Of a stretch of 64,000 nucleotides of DNA, positions 26,648 through 34,434 are shown piece after piece. The notes beneath the pieces were generated by a model, which was not told the origin of the DNA, searched no databases, and saw only the letters and a program-made list of their open reading frames with translations. The stretch comes from a virus, in IMG/VR virus record IMGVR_UViG_3300048838_001106, positions 1-64,000 of that record; one strand, 5' to 3'. Numbering within the stretch: position 1 is the stretch's first letter; every line of letters begins with the position of its first letter. Both the position numbers and the translations under genes were made by a program.

Positions 26648-28200
26648 GAATAGAAACATCAAAATCGTGGGAGGTTCGAGGGATAGGAGAGAAAAAGTAT
26701 AGCACCGGGTTTAACACCCAGTTCTTCATTGACAGTATCAAGAGCAATGGCCCATTTGGCTGCATAACCCGAGACAGAAAGGAGACAACAAACACAGACA
26801 TAGCACGGATGTTGAGTGCGATCATGTTGTTCGACAGAGACACGATGACTGCGCTGAAAAGTAGTGTTGGGCTACTGCCTTTCAGTGTAATACGGAATGC
26901 TGGATCGGCGACCGCGCACAACAAGGTCGCTGAGTCGGTAGTCCTGGCAGGTCCTTGGGCGCCTTTGTTGTCAAGAATGGGCTACGATGCGCAGCCTTTG
27001 CCTGTGACGTGGGTGTTTGTGTCGTGCCCACACCCTCACCAACATCCAGACGAGATTGTATTCGATTTCGTGTCCTGGACCTACGAAGATGTTGCATCGC
27101 AATGTCCGATAGCAATGGTATATGAAGACGACCTCGGCCCTTGCGTGTCTTGTTCTAAGAACGGGCTGGCGTGCAAGACGGAGAACGTCGCCTCACTAAT
27201 AGCTGCCAACAATCACAGAGTGCCGCCAGCTGTGATGCAAAAGACACTGGAGCTGGTAAACACACAAAAGACGCACGTCTGGCTTAGCCTGTTTCAAAGA
27301 TTCTACAAGAGAGTCCCAAAAGAGGCCTCCCACTTAAAGGACGTGTGGCTAGGGCCGGCCGCGCATATGGCAGTGCACACGCGTGTCAACCCTGGAGAGT
27401 GGGCACGCGTTGTTACTAATGGTCAATTCGCTGTTCTGCACAGAAAAAACAAGCTGGAGGCGGCGAAGAAGGCGACAATCACCAAAGAAAAACAAAACAC
27501 CATGTGTGACACATGTGTGCTGCGGGGCAACTGCAGTGTGTACAAACATACCACGTCCTGCGCGTCTTTCCATACACTGCCTGACGTGCTTGAGTATGTT
27601 GTGCACAACGACAACATGTCTCCTCACGACGCTTTGGCGTCGGTGTTGATAACCACATTTAGCACGGTGTCGTCTAATTCCTGTGTAGCAATACCATTGC
27701 CTGGCAAGCAGTTGTACCGCAACGTCATGCTTGACGGTATGGATTCAGGTGGGAAGTGGTGCGTCAGAGTGGTGTCTGACACGGCGAAACCCACAGCGCC
27801 AATGAGCGGAGACAACGTAAGTCAGCGGTTCTCGTCTTACGAAGAAATGTGCTTGTGGCTCGCTGCAACGCATCCTTCATTGTGGAAAGACTATGTAGAG
27901 TTTCTACACGGTACGATCGCCGCCAAAATTAAGAAGTTATTCACGTATCGATCTGCCGCAAATGTTATGACGTCGTCTCGGCGTGGTCCGAAGTACTCAC
28001 ACCAATACGGACCCTCTGTAGCTGTGCGCTTTGGCGACAGCATACGTGATCCATCCCATTTGCACATCGACAGCGGGTGCGACGTCGTAACTGGTTGGTT
28101 GGGAGACGTGTGGTATTCCTCACTTAGACACATCGAAGCCCCGTACGAGCGAGGCGTGGAGCTGCCAGCGGGGGCAACAGCCGTGTCGTTTACGGCGTAA
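26569..28200 (+). CDS. Cys-cluster protein downstream of reverse transcriptase
   Basis: 543 residues from ATG 26569 with TTGGAG upstream, starting inside the end of the reverse transcriptase gene. Cysteines C192-x2-C195-x6-C202 and C313-x2-C316-x5-C322-x8-C331 form two probable metal sites; the second resembles the helicase clusters. The remaining sequence is mixed alpha/beta with a Trp-rich N-terminus ('VWFGALRIETSKSWEVRG') and no catalytic motif I can name. Coupled translation with the reverse transcriptase makes it a likely partner. Its 3' end overlaps the opposing gene by 11 bases. Confidence 0.65.
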   Translation: MSYKQDRITVPIASVAAPEGVWFGALRIETSKSWEVRGIGEKKYSTGFNTQFFIDSIKSNGPFGCITRDRKETTNTDIARMLSAIMLFDRDTMTALKSSVGLLPFSVIRNAGSATAHNKVAESVVLAGPWAPLLSRMGYDAQPLPVTWVFVSCPHPHQHPDEIVFDFVSWTYEDVASQCPIAMVYEDDLGPCVSCSKNGLACKTENVASLIAANNHRVPPAVMQKTLELVNTQKTHVWLSLFQRFYKRVPKEASHLKDVWLGPAAHMAVHTRVNPGEWARVVTNGQFAVLHRKNKLEAAKKATITKEKQNTMCDTCVLRGNCSVYKHTTSCASFHTLPDVLEYVVHNDNMSPHDALASVLITTFSTVSSNSCVAIPLPGKQLYRNVMLDGMDSGGKWCVRVVSDTAKPTAPMSGDNVSQRFSSYEEMCLWLAATHPSLWKDYVEFLHGTIAAKIKKLFTYRSAANVMTSSRRGPKYSHQYGPSVAVRFGDSIRDPSHLHIDSGCDVVTGWLGDVWYSSLRHIEAPYERGVELPAGATAVSFTA

Positions 28201-29224
28201 ACGCTGGGCACAAATCCTTTACAACTCCCAGTAGCCGCGTGCGCTCTTGCACGATGGCGCTGAGTACCTGCTGGGCCTGTGCTACTTCTAGTGCGCAGGT
28301 TTCTTTAGCTGTGAATAGTGTGTCTACCGAGGACTGCTGTGCTGCCACAGCCGATGTCTGCGCCGTCGCGGCAGCGGATACCAGCGCTAGCTGTGCGGTG
28401 GCGTTCTGCACGCCGGCAGCGAACGTTCTTCGAACAGGGGTGAACTCGGTATGGAATGCTGCGTACAGTCTACCTGTTGGGACATCCAGATATTCATTCA
28501 TGTCATCAAACAAGTCTGGCTGTACGAGAACTGGCGAGGCGGCTGTCCACGCGTCTATTGTTCCAATAATCTCTGCGCTCACATTATCAAGAGATGCTGT
28601 AAGAGCCATGGCCGCGCCAGTCAGATCTTGCGCCACCTGATTGGCTAGCAGCAGTGCATCCAGTGACGCCTTGGTGGACTGCAGGTGGGCAAGCGCTGCG
28701 TTGTATTGCGCCGTGAGCTCTGCGCAGTCTGTCTGCTTGGCCAAGATCACCGCTGCCTGGTCGTCAGCCTCGGCCGCCTTTGCTGTGTACGCTGCAATTG
28801 CGGGCCCAAGAATACCCGCATTGACCATTGGGAACACTATGATTTCCGCCGGGTCAGCTTTGAATCCTGTCAGATACGAAGCGTACTCTGTGACCAGTGC
28901 GTTGACCTGCTCTATCAAAAAATCCTTGGCTTTGATCGCCACATCCACAGACGAGTAAAACTTAGATGCAGTTATCGATCTGTAGAATCTGTCACCAGCA
29001 GTGATGGCGCTGGCTCGATTGATCCTAAACGTCTCCATGTCAGCCACAGTACACACGCGCGCCAGCACGTCGTCTTTTGGATCTTGCTCGTCTACAATCT
29101 CCATCAAGAACACCGACGCAGCAGGCAAGTCCCCGCGGTCTGTAATCAACATGTCTATTGCGTACTGCGCTTTTAGATTAGAGACCTGCGCTCTTCGGAG
29201 TTGTGTAGCGATTGTTGAAGCCAT
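28190..29224 (-). CDS. Ala-rich coiled-coil protein, probably structural
   Basis: 344 residues; ATG overlaps the stop of the upstream gene (TGATG). Long Ala/Gln/Val-rich helical stretches (about residues 130-200 and 270-330) suggest coiled coils. Such composition is common in phage tail or fibre-associated proteins. No enzyme motif. It forms a two-gene - strand unit with the 116-residue protein. Confidence 0.6.
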   Translation of the reverse strand: MASTIATQLRRAQVSNLKAQYAIDMLITDRGDLPAASVFLMEIVDEQDPKDDVLARVCTVADMETFRINRASAITAGDRFYRSITASKFYSSVDVAIKAKDFLIEQVNALVTEYASYLTGFKADPAEIIVFPMVNAGILGPAIAAYTAKAAEADDQAAVILAKQTDCAELTAQYNAALAHLQSTKASLDALLLANQVAQDLTGAAMALTASLDNVSAEIIGTIDAWTAASPVLVQPDLFDDMNEYLDVPTGRLYAAFHTEFTPVRRTFAAGVQNATAQLALVSAAATAQTSAVAAQQSSVDTLFTAKETCALEVAQAQQVLSAIVQERTRLLGVVKDLCPAFTP

Positions 29225-29574
29225 CAGACGTACACCGTGGTGTCAGGGGTCACCAGCTCTACGAGACCTGCTTTGTGTGCATCAACGAGAGCCTGCACAG
29301 CTGCGCTGACATTCGCCCGTGCGTTTGCAGCGGAGGTTATGTCATCAAACACCGCCTGTGCTGACGCGGACCTGTAAAACGCATTGCCAGGAGTAGGTGT
29401 TGTAGGTAGTGTCAGGTCTGCAGCTGCCGCCACGTGACTGTACATACGGGTGGCGTACGTGTGAACAAACACCTCAGTTGGCATGTCCTGCGCAGTATCC
29501 GCAGTCCAAGCTACCTGATACTTGCCATCATCAGTTGCTGACCCTACATCGGTAATTTGGATAGTAGCTGGCAT
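29224..29574 (-). CDS. Hypothetical protein, beta-rich N-terminus
   Basis: 116 residues, ATG start. The first 50 residues look like a small beta-sandwich ('IQITDVGSATDDGKYQVAWT'), followed by an Ala-rich helix. Head-to-tail with the coiled-coil protein downstream; the pair may be a virion accessory such as a fibre or decoration protein. Not recognised. It is divergent from the RuvC-like gene with 25 bases between starts. Confidence 0.6.
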   Translation of the reverse strand: MPATIQITDVGSATDDGKYQVAWTADTAQDMPTEVFVHTYATRMYSHVAAAADLTLPTTPTPGNAFYRSASAQAVFDDITSAANARANVSAAVQALVDAHKAGLVELVTPDTTVYV

Positions 29575-29599
29575 GCAGTCTCCATAGATAGGTTAATAA

Positions 29600-30145
29600 A
29601 TGTACTATGTGGGTATTGATCAGTCCATACGAAACACGGGGTGGTGCGTGGTTACAGACAACACTGTGGCTGCCTACGGCAACATCAAGCCTAAGAATAT
29701 GCTCGGTCCAGCGCGGCTCTGCTACATAAGAGACGCAGTGGCAGATGTTCTGTCGTCATATCCTCCCCTGTTTGCTGCGATGGAAGAGGGCTCGTACCAG
29801 AGCAGTGGACAGCTGTTTCAGCTTGGCGGCGTGCACGCTCTTGTGCAAACAGTGTTGTGGGATGCTAAGGTACCGTTCGCAGGTGTCGCGCCTGTACAAC
29901 TGAAGAAGTTCGCTACTGGGAAGTCAGGAGCCAAGAAAGAGTGGATAGTGGAAGCGGCGAGGCTGCGGCTAGGCTTGCCCTCCACAATTGATGACAATGT
30001 AGCAGACGCTGCGTGTCTGGCCTTGATTGCCAGGGCGCTCGTAACTTCAGTCGTAAAGACAAGGGCAGAGGCAGAGGTGGTCCACAAGTTGAGGACCGCG
30101 GATTCTATCTGGCGCCCAGAAGCTACGGCAGATATTTCTGAATGA
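29600..30145 (+). CDS. RuvC-like Holliday junction resolvase
   Basis: 181 residues, ATG start. RuvC-family RNase H-fold nuclease that cuts four-way junctions. Motifs: first Asp in 'YVGIDQSIRNTG' (D7), Glu in 'AMEEGSYQ' (about residue 63), 'FQLGGVHALVQTVLW', a Lys-rich 'KKFATGKSGAKKE' and the last acidic pair in 'DDNVADAACLAL' (about residues 132-139). It would resolve recombination or replication intermediates before packaging. It stands alone on the + strand inside - strand virion genes and overlaps the next gene by 23 bases. Confidence 0.9.
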   Translation: MYYVGIDQSIRNTGWCVVTDNTVAAYGNIKPKNMLGPARLCYIRDAVADVLSSYPPLFAAMEEGSYQSSGQLFQLGGVHALVQTVLWDAKVPFAGVAPVQLKKFATGKSGAKKEWIVEAARLRLGLPSTIDDNVADAACLALIARALVTSVVKTRAEAEVVHKLRTADSIWRPEATADISE

Positions 30146-30563
30146 CCAGTACGCTAACCATCCCAGCAGCAATGCCGGCAACGCCCGCCGTCACTAGCCA
30201 CGGCAGAGCTGGTGCAAACCACTTTTCCTCTCGGTGCGTGGCAAGTTGTTCGTACTTGTGAAACAGGTGGTGGTAGTTTTCTTCGGCGCGCGCTGCTCTA
30301 TCTTCTTGAATATCCTCTGCTTCCGCGTAGAACTCTGCTGATTTTTTTAGCTCAGCAATAAGTTCTGGAGTTACGTTTGTGTGCACGTCATGCAGCCAGG
30401 TATACTGGACTCGCATCTCCAGCACACGCTTGTAGTTCTCGATGTCCAGGCAGCGCTGGTCAGGCATACACTCTGTGAACTCGGGCTTTGCAATTAGGGG
30501 CAACTCCGCGAAGGCAGGCACCGCGACCAAAAACAAGAGCACAGGTAGAATAAGTCTGCTCAT
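30123..30563 (-). CDS. Exported protein with C-terminal membrane helix
   Basis: 146 residues; ATG overlaps the previous stop. Residues 1-19 are a typical signal peptide ending in AFA; the mature part is helical and Glu/His-rich, with two cysteines (32 and 38), and a hydrophobic helix at about 118-141 ends with KYLP. It follows a protein with one membrane helix and a coiled coil, an arrangement reminiscent of spanin pairs, but it lacks a lipobox and has its own membrane helix. A lysis or envelope role is possible but unproven. Confidence 0.55.
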   Translation of the reverse strand: MSRLILPVLLFLVAVPAFAELPLIAKPEFTECMPDQRCLDIENYKRVLEMRVQYTWLHDVHTNVTPELIAELKKSAEFYAEAEDIQEDRAARAEENYHHLFHKYEQLATHREEKWFAPALPWLVTAGVAGIAAGMVSVLVIQKYLP

Positions 30564-30958
30564 TTCAGATCCTTCGCTACAGCGTCTAGCTCCTCAAACG
30601 TTGAAGATTTGCTGATAGCCGTGGTGGTTTTGTTGATGCTGGCTGCCGAGTCAGCAATCTTTGCTTCGATAGCAGTAGCATGCTCCTCTGCTTTCTCTGC
30701 GGCGTGCAGTAGCTCGGCTGCTCGCACCTCGTCTCTCTCTGCTTCCGCCTGATTCTTAAGAAGCAAAGCTCTTTCGAGCTCGAGCTCTTTCAATCGTTTG
30801 AGTTTTGCCTGAGATGACACCAGCCACGCGGCGTAGGCCATCGCTATGATGACCAGCAAGACGACCAGCACCTTGATGCCGATGGACTCCAGCGTAGACG
30901 TGTCGCCAGAGGCTAGCCTCGCTCTCAATTTGGCTACGTACTTGATAATAGAGTGCAT
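30560..30958 (-). CDS. Membrane protein with coiled coil (possible i-spanin)
   Basis: 132 residues from ATG 30958; a longer reading (to 31069) would run into the tail gene. One membrane helix at about 28-48 and a charged coiled coil at about 50-105 (Ala/Glu/Lys/Arg heptads). The N-in, coiled-coil-out layout fits inner-membrane spanins, and the following gene encodes an exported protein. No endolysin gene is adjacent. Function is inferred from topology. Confidence 0.55.
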   Translation of the reverse strand: MHSIIKYVAKLRARLASGDTSTLESIGIKVLVVLLVIIAMAYAAWLVSSQAKLKRLKELELERALLLKNQAEAERDEVRAAELLHAAEKAEEHATAIEAKIADSAASINKTTTAISKSSTFEELDAVAKDLK

Positions 30959-30978
30959 GTGCTCGCCCTCAGTAAACT

Positions 30979-33819
30979 CTACAGATGGAATGTAGACACA
31001 GCAGATAGCATAGACGCAGCGCCTGGAAACGCGTCTTGTGTGATTGATTCTCGCGAATGAACAACCCATGTGCTTGAGCCTACGCCCGTCGACACCACTT
31101 GGATGCGCTCATCTGTGGCAGGGTTGGTGTTAACGCGCAGCGCGTACAAGTACAGACCATCAGTGACCCATCGCCACCACAACGTACCTGCTACACCTGC
31201 GAAGTCTTCTCTCCATAGCACCGTCGCTTCGTCGTATAGCTGGCCAGACACGAGTCTCCCAGAGGGGCGCAGGGCAGTCCTGTATACAGATTCTGTGGTT
31301 ATCGACGGCGTCGACTGTACATAGAACACACCGTGCGCGTGCGCTAAAGATATGTTCTCACGTGCGGTCTCTGTTGCAGAGTAGAGCGATCGAACAGCTC
31401 CTGTGCGAACATCAACGAATATGACTTGGATGTCTGTAGCACTAGCGTTTGCGCCAGCTATTGCAAGTACTGTGTCAGACATCGCCATAGAAAACACAGA
31501 TGTCCAAGTAAGATACGCCGAAGACTCCCACACACTGTCCCAGCTGAATCCGGACTGAGCAAACACACCGACGTTCGTACCAGCAAAGTCTGTGCGAATC
31601 GCAACGTAGCCCCCGTACACTTGGAGCTCTAAAGCGTTCCCTCCAAGTGGTGTTCCGCTTACCGCCACAAACCCGTCTGTTTCCAGGATAACGGCATTGT
31701 GTCCTGCAGTCACGGCAGCCAGGCCGTCCGCGCCGTATGCAGAATAGTAAAGTCGTCGACCTACAAGGTGCATCGATGTGATGTGATCTGCGGTGTCGGA
31801 AGAATGCGTGTGTATGCCAGCAGTCGCCCATGTAGTGTCTACTACAGGCGGGTCTACACTGAGGTCATACAGTACAATCTTACTCTCATACGCGACCGCG
31901 AGAGAGAAGCCATCACTGGCTATCGCGGTGATTCCATCACCAGAGGGCGTGGTTGGGAGTGAAATAATGGCACGGTGACTCAGATCACGCGCGTTGCGCA
32001 CTAGCAAACGCTCTGTGCCAGCCACACTGACATCTCGGTCATACGGTGTTACTACGAAGCGCCCATCTGCCGTGAGTGTCCACCCGAGTCCAGCTCCGCT
32101 AAACACCTGCGCTTCCCAGTTTCCAGCCGTGAAGTCCAGATCGACTTGAGCTCCCGGCGCAGTGCAAGGGATTGCTAGCGTCTGGACACGACGTTCGCCA
32201 TTCAAAGCAATCCCGTCACGCTGGATATCGGAAGCCTCGATCAGATCTTGGAGCGACGCGTGCGGGAGCATCCTATTATACATAGCCAACAAGAGGTCTT
32301 CGAGGCTGTCCGACGCGGGATTCAGTTTTGGATAGGCGTCCGGCGTGGTAGAAATCCTTTGTGTGCCCTTGGATAACGCAGTAACCACCACGCCGTCTCT
32401 GAGTAAACTAAATTCAGTGTCAATGCCGACTATTGCAGACTGGACACTGTTATTGGCAGGTACCAACACAGAGAGGCCGGACGCGTCCATTCCTACATAT
32501 TCAGCGCCATACACACCAAGGTCGTTTTTAACGGGGTTTATTACCAGACCACGATTGATGTCGCTTCTGACGAACACAGCGCCTGCCCAATCCATCTCCG
32601 TGAGCGATTCGTCAATTCGGTCTAGCACGTTCGTCAAGTTTTGCGGTTCCGAACCAAGCACTGGCCAGCCGCGTAGGAAAGTCCAGTCGTCAGCATTTAC
32701 GCCGATGATGTCAGACCCATGTGTAGCTGCGTTGTACGTGGCGTCCAGAATAGGGAAGTCTGAGTTGCGCAGGGCTGCGCGAAGTGCCTCGCTGTTATTC
32801 GAGATCGTAGTCTGTGCCGTGCCAGCATACAATGGCGTTCCCGTGTTCACGAACACGAACCTGTTGTCCACAACACGTCCGAGGTGCACTGCGTTGTGCG
32901 TATGCGCACTGTCCGCATCAAAGACCACCAGGCTAGGTGCAGGCACAAGGTGTTTTCCGGTCTCTTCGACGCTTTCCCTTCGCGCCAATGCGCTACTGAA
33001 ACTAATGGCTAGCGTGGAGCCCTCTTTCAACTCCAGACCGGCTGCGAACGCCGCTGCAAGGTTCGACGCGGTAATCTCGTGGAACACACCATCCGAGCCG
33101 CCAGAGAACCACTGTTGTGGTGCCACAAATGCAGCATACCCTGCGTTGGTAACTGCGACATCCACAAGCAGGGAGGCTACCGGGTGTGCGTCGATCGCAG
33201 TCTTGATGGCTCCGAGGGTGTGCGTCGGCTCGGCGGAATCGAACTGGACTGTGACACGGCGCCGCCCTGGTTGAACAGAGGGGTCACTCACTGTAGCGTC
33301 TCCCAACACGTCAACCAGCACAGACCCGATACCGGCCACGTCCTGCGCCTCATAGCTCAGATCATGTGCACCCTCGTACTCGTAAATCTTTGCTGTAAAA
33401 TCTAGCGCCTCAGTACCATCCGTTACCTGGGCTGTGTAAAACCGAGTCGGGAAGCGCGTTCCTGCGCCCTCGTTGGCTGCACCTGTTGGTGTACCCGGAG
33501 TAGTCGACGGTACTATGAGCATCGACTCGCCAGGGGACAGCACAAGTCTGCCCGTGCCTGCTGACGCAACGGTACCTTCCCACAAGACACTGCCTCCAGT
33601 CAGTGAAAACGTAGTGCTCTTGTCATTCTCTTGCAACCACCTGATATCATTGATGCCAATGCGTACCTGCTCAATGCGCTGGCGAAGAACTTCGGTTGGA
33701 CGTTGAAGGGTAGCTTGATCGAGTGTTTCGCCATTCATAATAGGAGCGATTGAACTCGCAGTAGCGTCACCAGTGTCAACGCCAACAGGTGTCGTCTTGA
33801 AGTTAAGATTCTTACTCAT
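30979..33819 (-). CDS. Large tail fibre/baseplate-associated protein
   Basis: 946 residues if started at ATG 33819, which has AAGGGAG seven bases upstream; an ATG six bases earlier is too close to that site. The N-terminal ~80 residues look like an attachment part; the middle is Ala/Val/Ser-rich beta sequence, and the C-terminal ~350 residues contain repeated blade-like stretches ('AIASDGFSLAVAYESKIVLY', 'MHLVGRRLYYSAYGADG', 'LQVYGGYVAIRT') typical of a beta-propeller. It lies at the end of the baseplate operon, where phages usually encode host-recognition or fibre proteins. No enzymatic motif. Confidence 0.65.
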   Translation of the reverse strand: MSKNLNFKTTPVGVDTGDATASSIAPIMNGETLDQATLQRPTEVLRQRIEQVRIGINDIRWLQENDKSTTFSLTGGSVLWEGTVASAGTGRLVLSPGESMLIVPSTTPGTPTGAANEGAGTRFPTRFYTAQVTDGTEALDFTAKIYEYEGAHDLSYEAQDVAGIGSVLVDVLGDATVSDPSVQPGRRRVTVQFDSAEPTHTLGAIKTAIDAHPVASLLVDVAVTNAGYAAFVAPQQWFSGGSDGVFHEITASNLAAAFAAGLELKEGSTLAISFSSALARRESVEETGKHLVPAPSLVVFDADSAHTHNAVHLGRVVDNRFVFVNTGTPLYAGTAQTTISNNSEALRAALRNSDFPILDATYNAATHGSDIIGVNADDWTFLRGWPVLGSEPQNLTNVLDRIDESLTEMDWAGAVFVRSDINRGLVINPVKNDLGVYGAEYVGMDASGLSVLVPANNSVQSAIVGIDTEFSLLRDGVVVTALSKGTQRISTTPDAYPKLNPASDSLEDLLLAMYNRMLPHASLQDLIEASDIQRDGIALNGERRVQTLAIPCTAPGAQVDLDFTAGNWEAQVFSGAGLGWTLTADGRFVVTPYDRDVSVAGTERLLVRNARDLSHRAIISLPTTPSGDGITAIASDGFSLAVAYESKIVLYDLSVDPPVVDTTWATAGIHTHSSDTADHITSMHLVGRRLYYSAYGADGLAAVTAGHNAVILETDGFVAVSGTPLGGNALELQVYGGYVAIRTDFAGTNVGVFAQSGFSWDSVWESSAYLTWTSVFSMAMSDTVLAIAGANASATDIQVIFVDVRTGAVRSLYSATETARENISLAHAHGVFYVQSTPSITTESVYRTALRPSGRLVSGQLYDEATVLWREDFAGVAGTLWWRWVTDGLYLYALRVNTNPATDERIQVVSTGVGSSTWVVHSRESITQDAFPGAASMLSAVSTFHL

Positions 33820-33831
33820 TGCCATGCTCCC

Positions 33832-34350
33832 TTACTGAATGCTGTATTGTAGATCCCATTCGAATCTGACACCTAGACCATCTGTTTTTATGACTGGAGC
33901 AAACGTTTGACGACACACCAGCAGTGGCACGCCACCGATACCATCGCCTGCCGTGTACATTCCTGCGGCACGCAGGACGCTACCCGTAGACTCATTTGGT
34001 CCAATCTCTGCTCGGTATTGCAGAAGACCCGGTGTGCCTCCAAACACGGTAACGTCCGCTGCCCTGTCAAACACGTGGCTCTTGGCGATAGCAGCTGCGG
34101 GGTCGGGACCTGTGTTGCTGCGGTCGGACGCCATGATGGTGGTAGGATGCGCTTCTATGTCCATCCTATTTATGGCTAACTCAGCGGGATCTGTGATGAC
34201 GGCGGTCTGGGATATCAGACTTGCCAAAGCTTCCAAGTGGAGATCTGTTATCTGATTTTTCTTGTCGCTGATACAGACAGACATGCCGTCGCAGTCTACT
34301 GTGTAGATGCGAAGGTGTCCTATAATACCTATTGGAGTTCGGTGGAGCAC
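33832..34350 (-). CDS. Hypothetical virion/baseplate protein
   Basis: 172 residues from GTG 34350 (GAGG upstream); a later ATG at residue 23 is an alternative. Beta-rich with a 'GGTPGLLQYRAEIG' segment near residue 103, suggesting a small structural protein. It lies between the wedge and the fibre-like gene in the same - strand operon. The 84 bases before it (34351-34434) hold no gene. Confidence 0.55.
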   Translation of the reverse strand: MLHRTPIGIIGHLRIYTVDCDGMSVCISDKKNQITDLHLEALASLISQTAVITDPAELAINRMDIEAHPTTIMASDRSNTGPDPAAAIAKSHVFDRAADVTVFGGTPGLLQYRAEIGPNESTGSVLRAAGMYTAGDGIGGVPLLVCRQTFAPVIKTDGLGVRFEWDLQYSIQ

Positions 34351-34434
34351 GAATAGCCTCGCGGTGGTCTGGGTGACGTGCGTATTTGTAGCACGATAGC
34401 GTGAGGTTAGCCAGATGAGAAGACCTACTTTGGG

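Noticed and set aside
25562-28200. Diversity-generating retroelement
   Set aside because: The RT has PQG-x-x-TS rather than the DGR-type motif, and I saw no template/variable repeat pair nearby; a full repeat search by eye is not possible.
30123-30958. Firm spanin (Rz/Rz1) assignment
   Set aside because: Topology is suggestive, but the second protein lacks a lipobox and has its own C-terminal membrane helix; kept only as a possibility.
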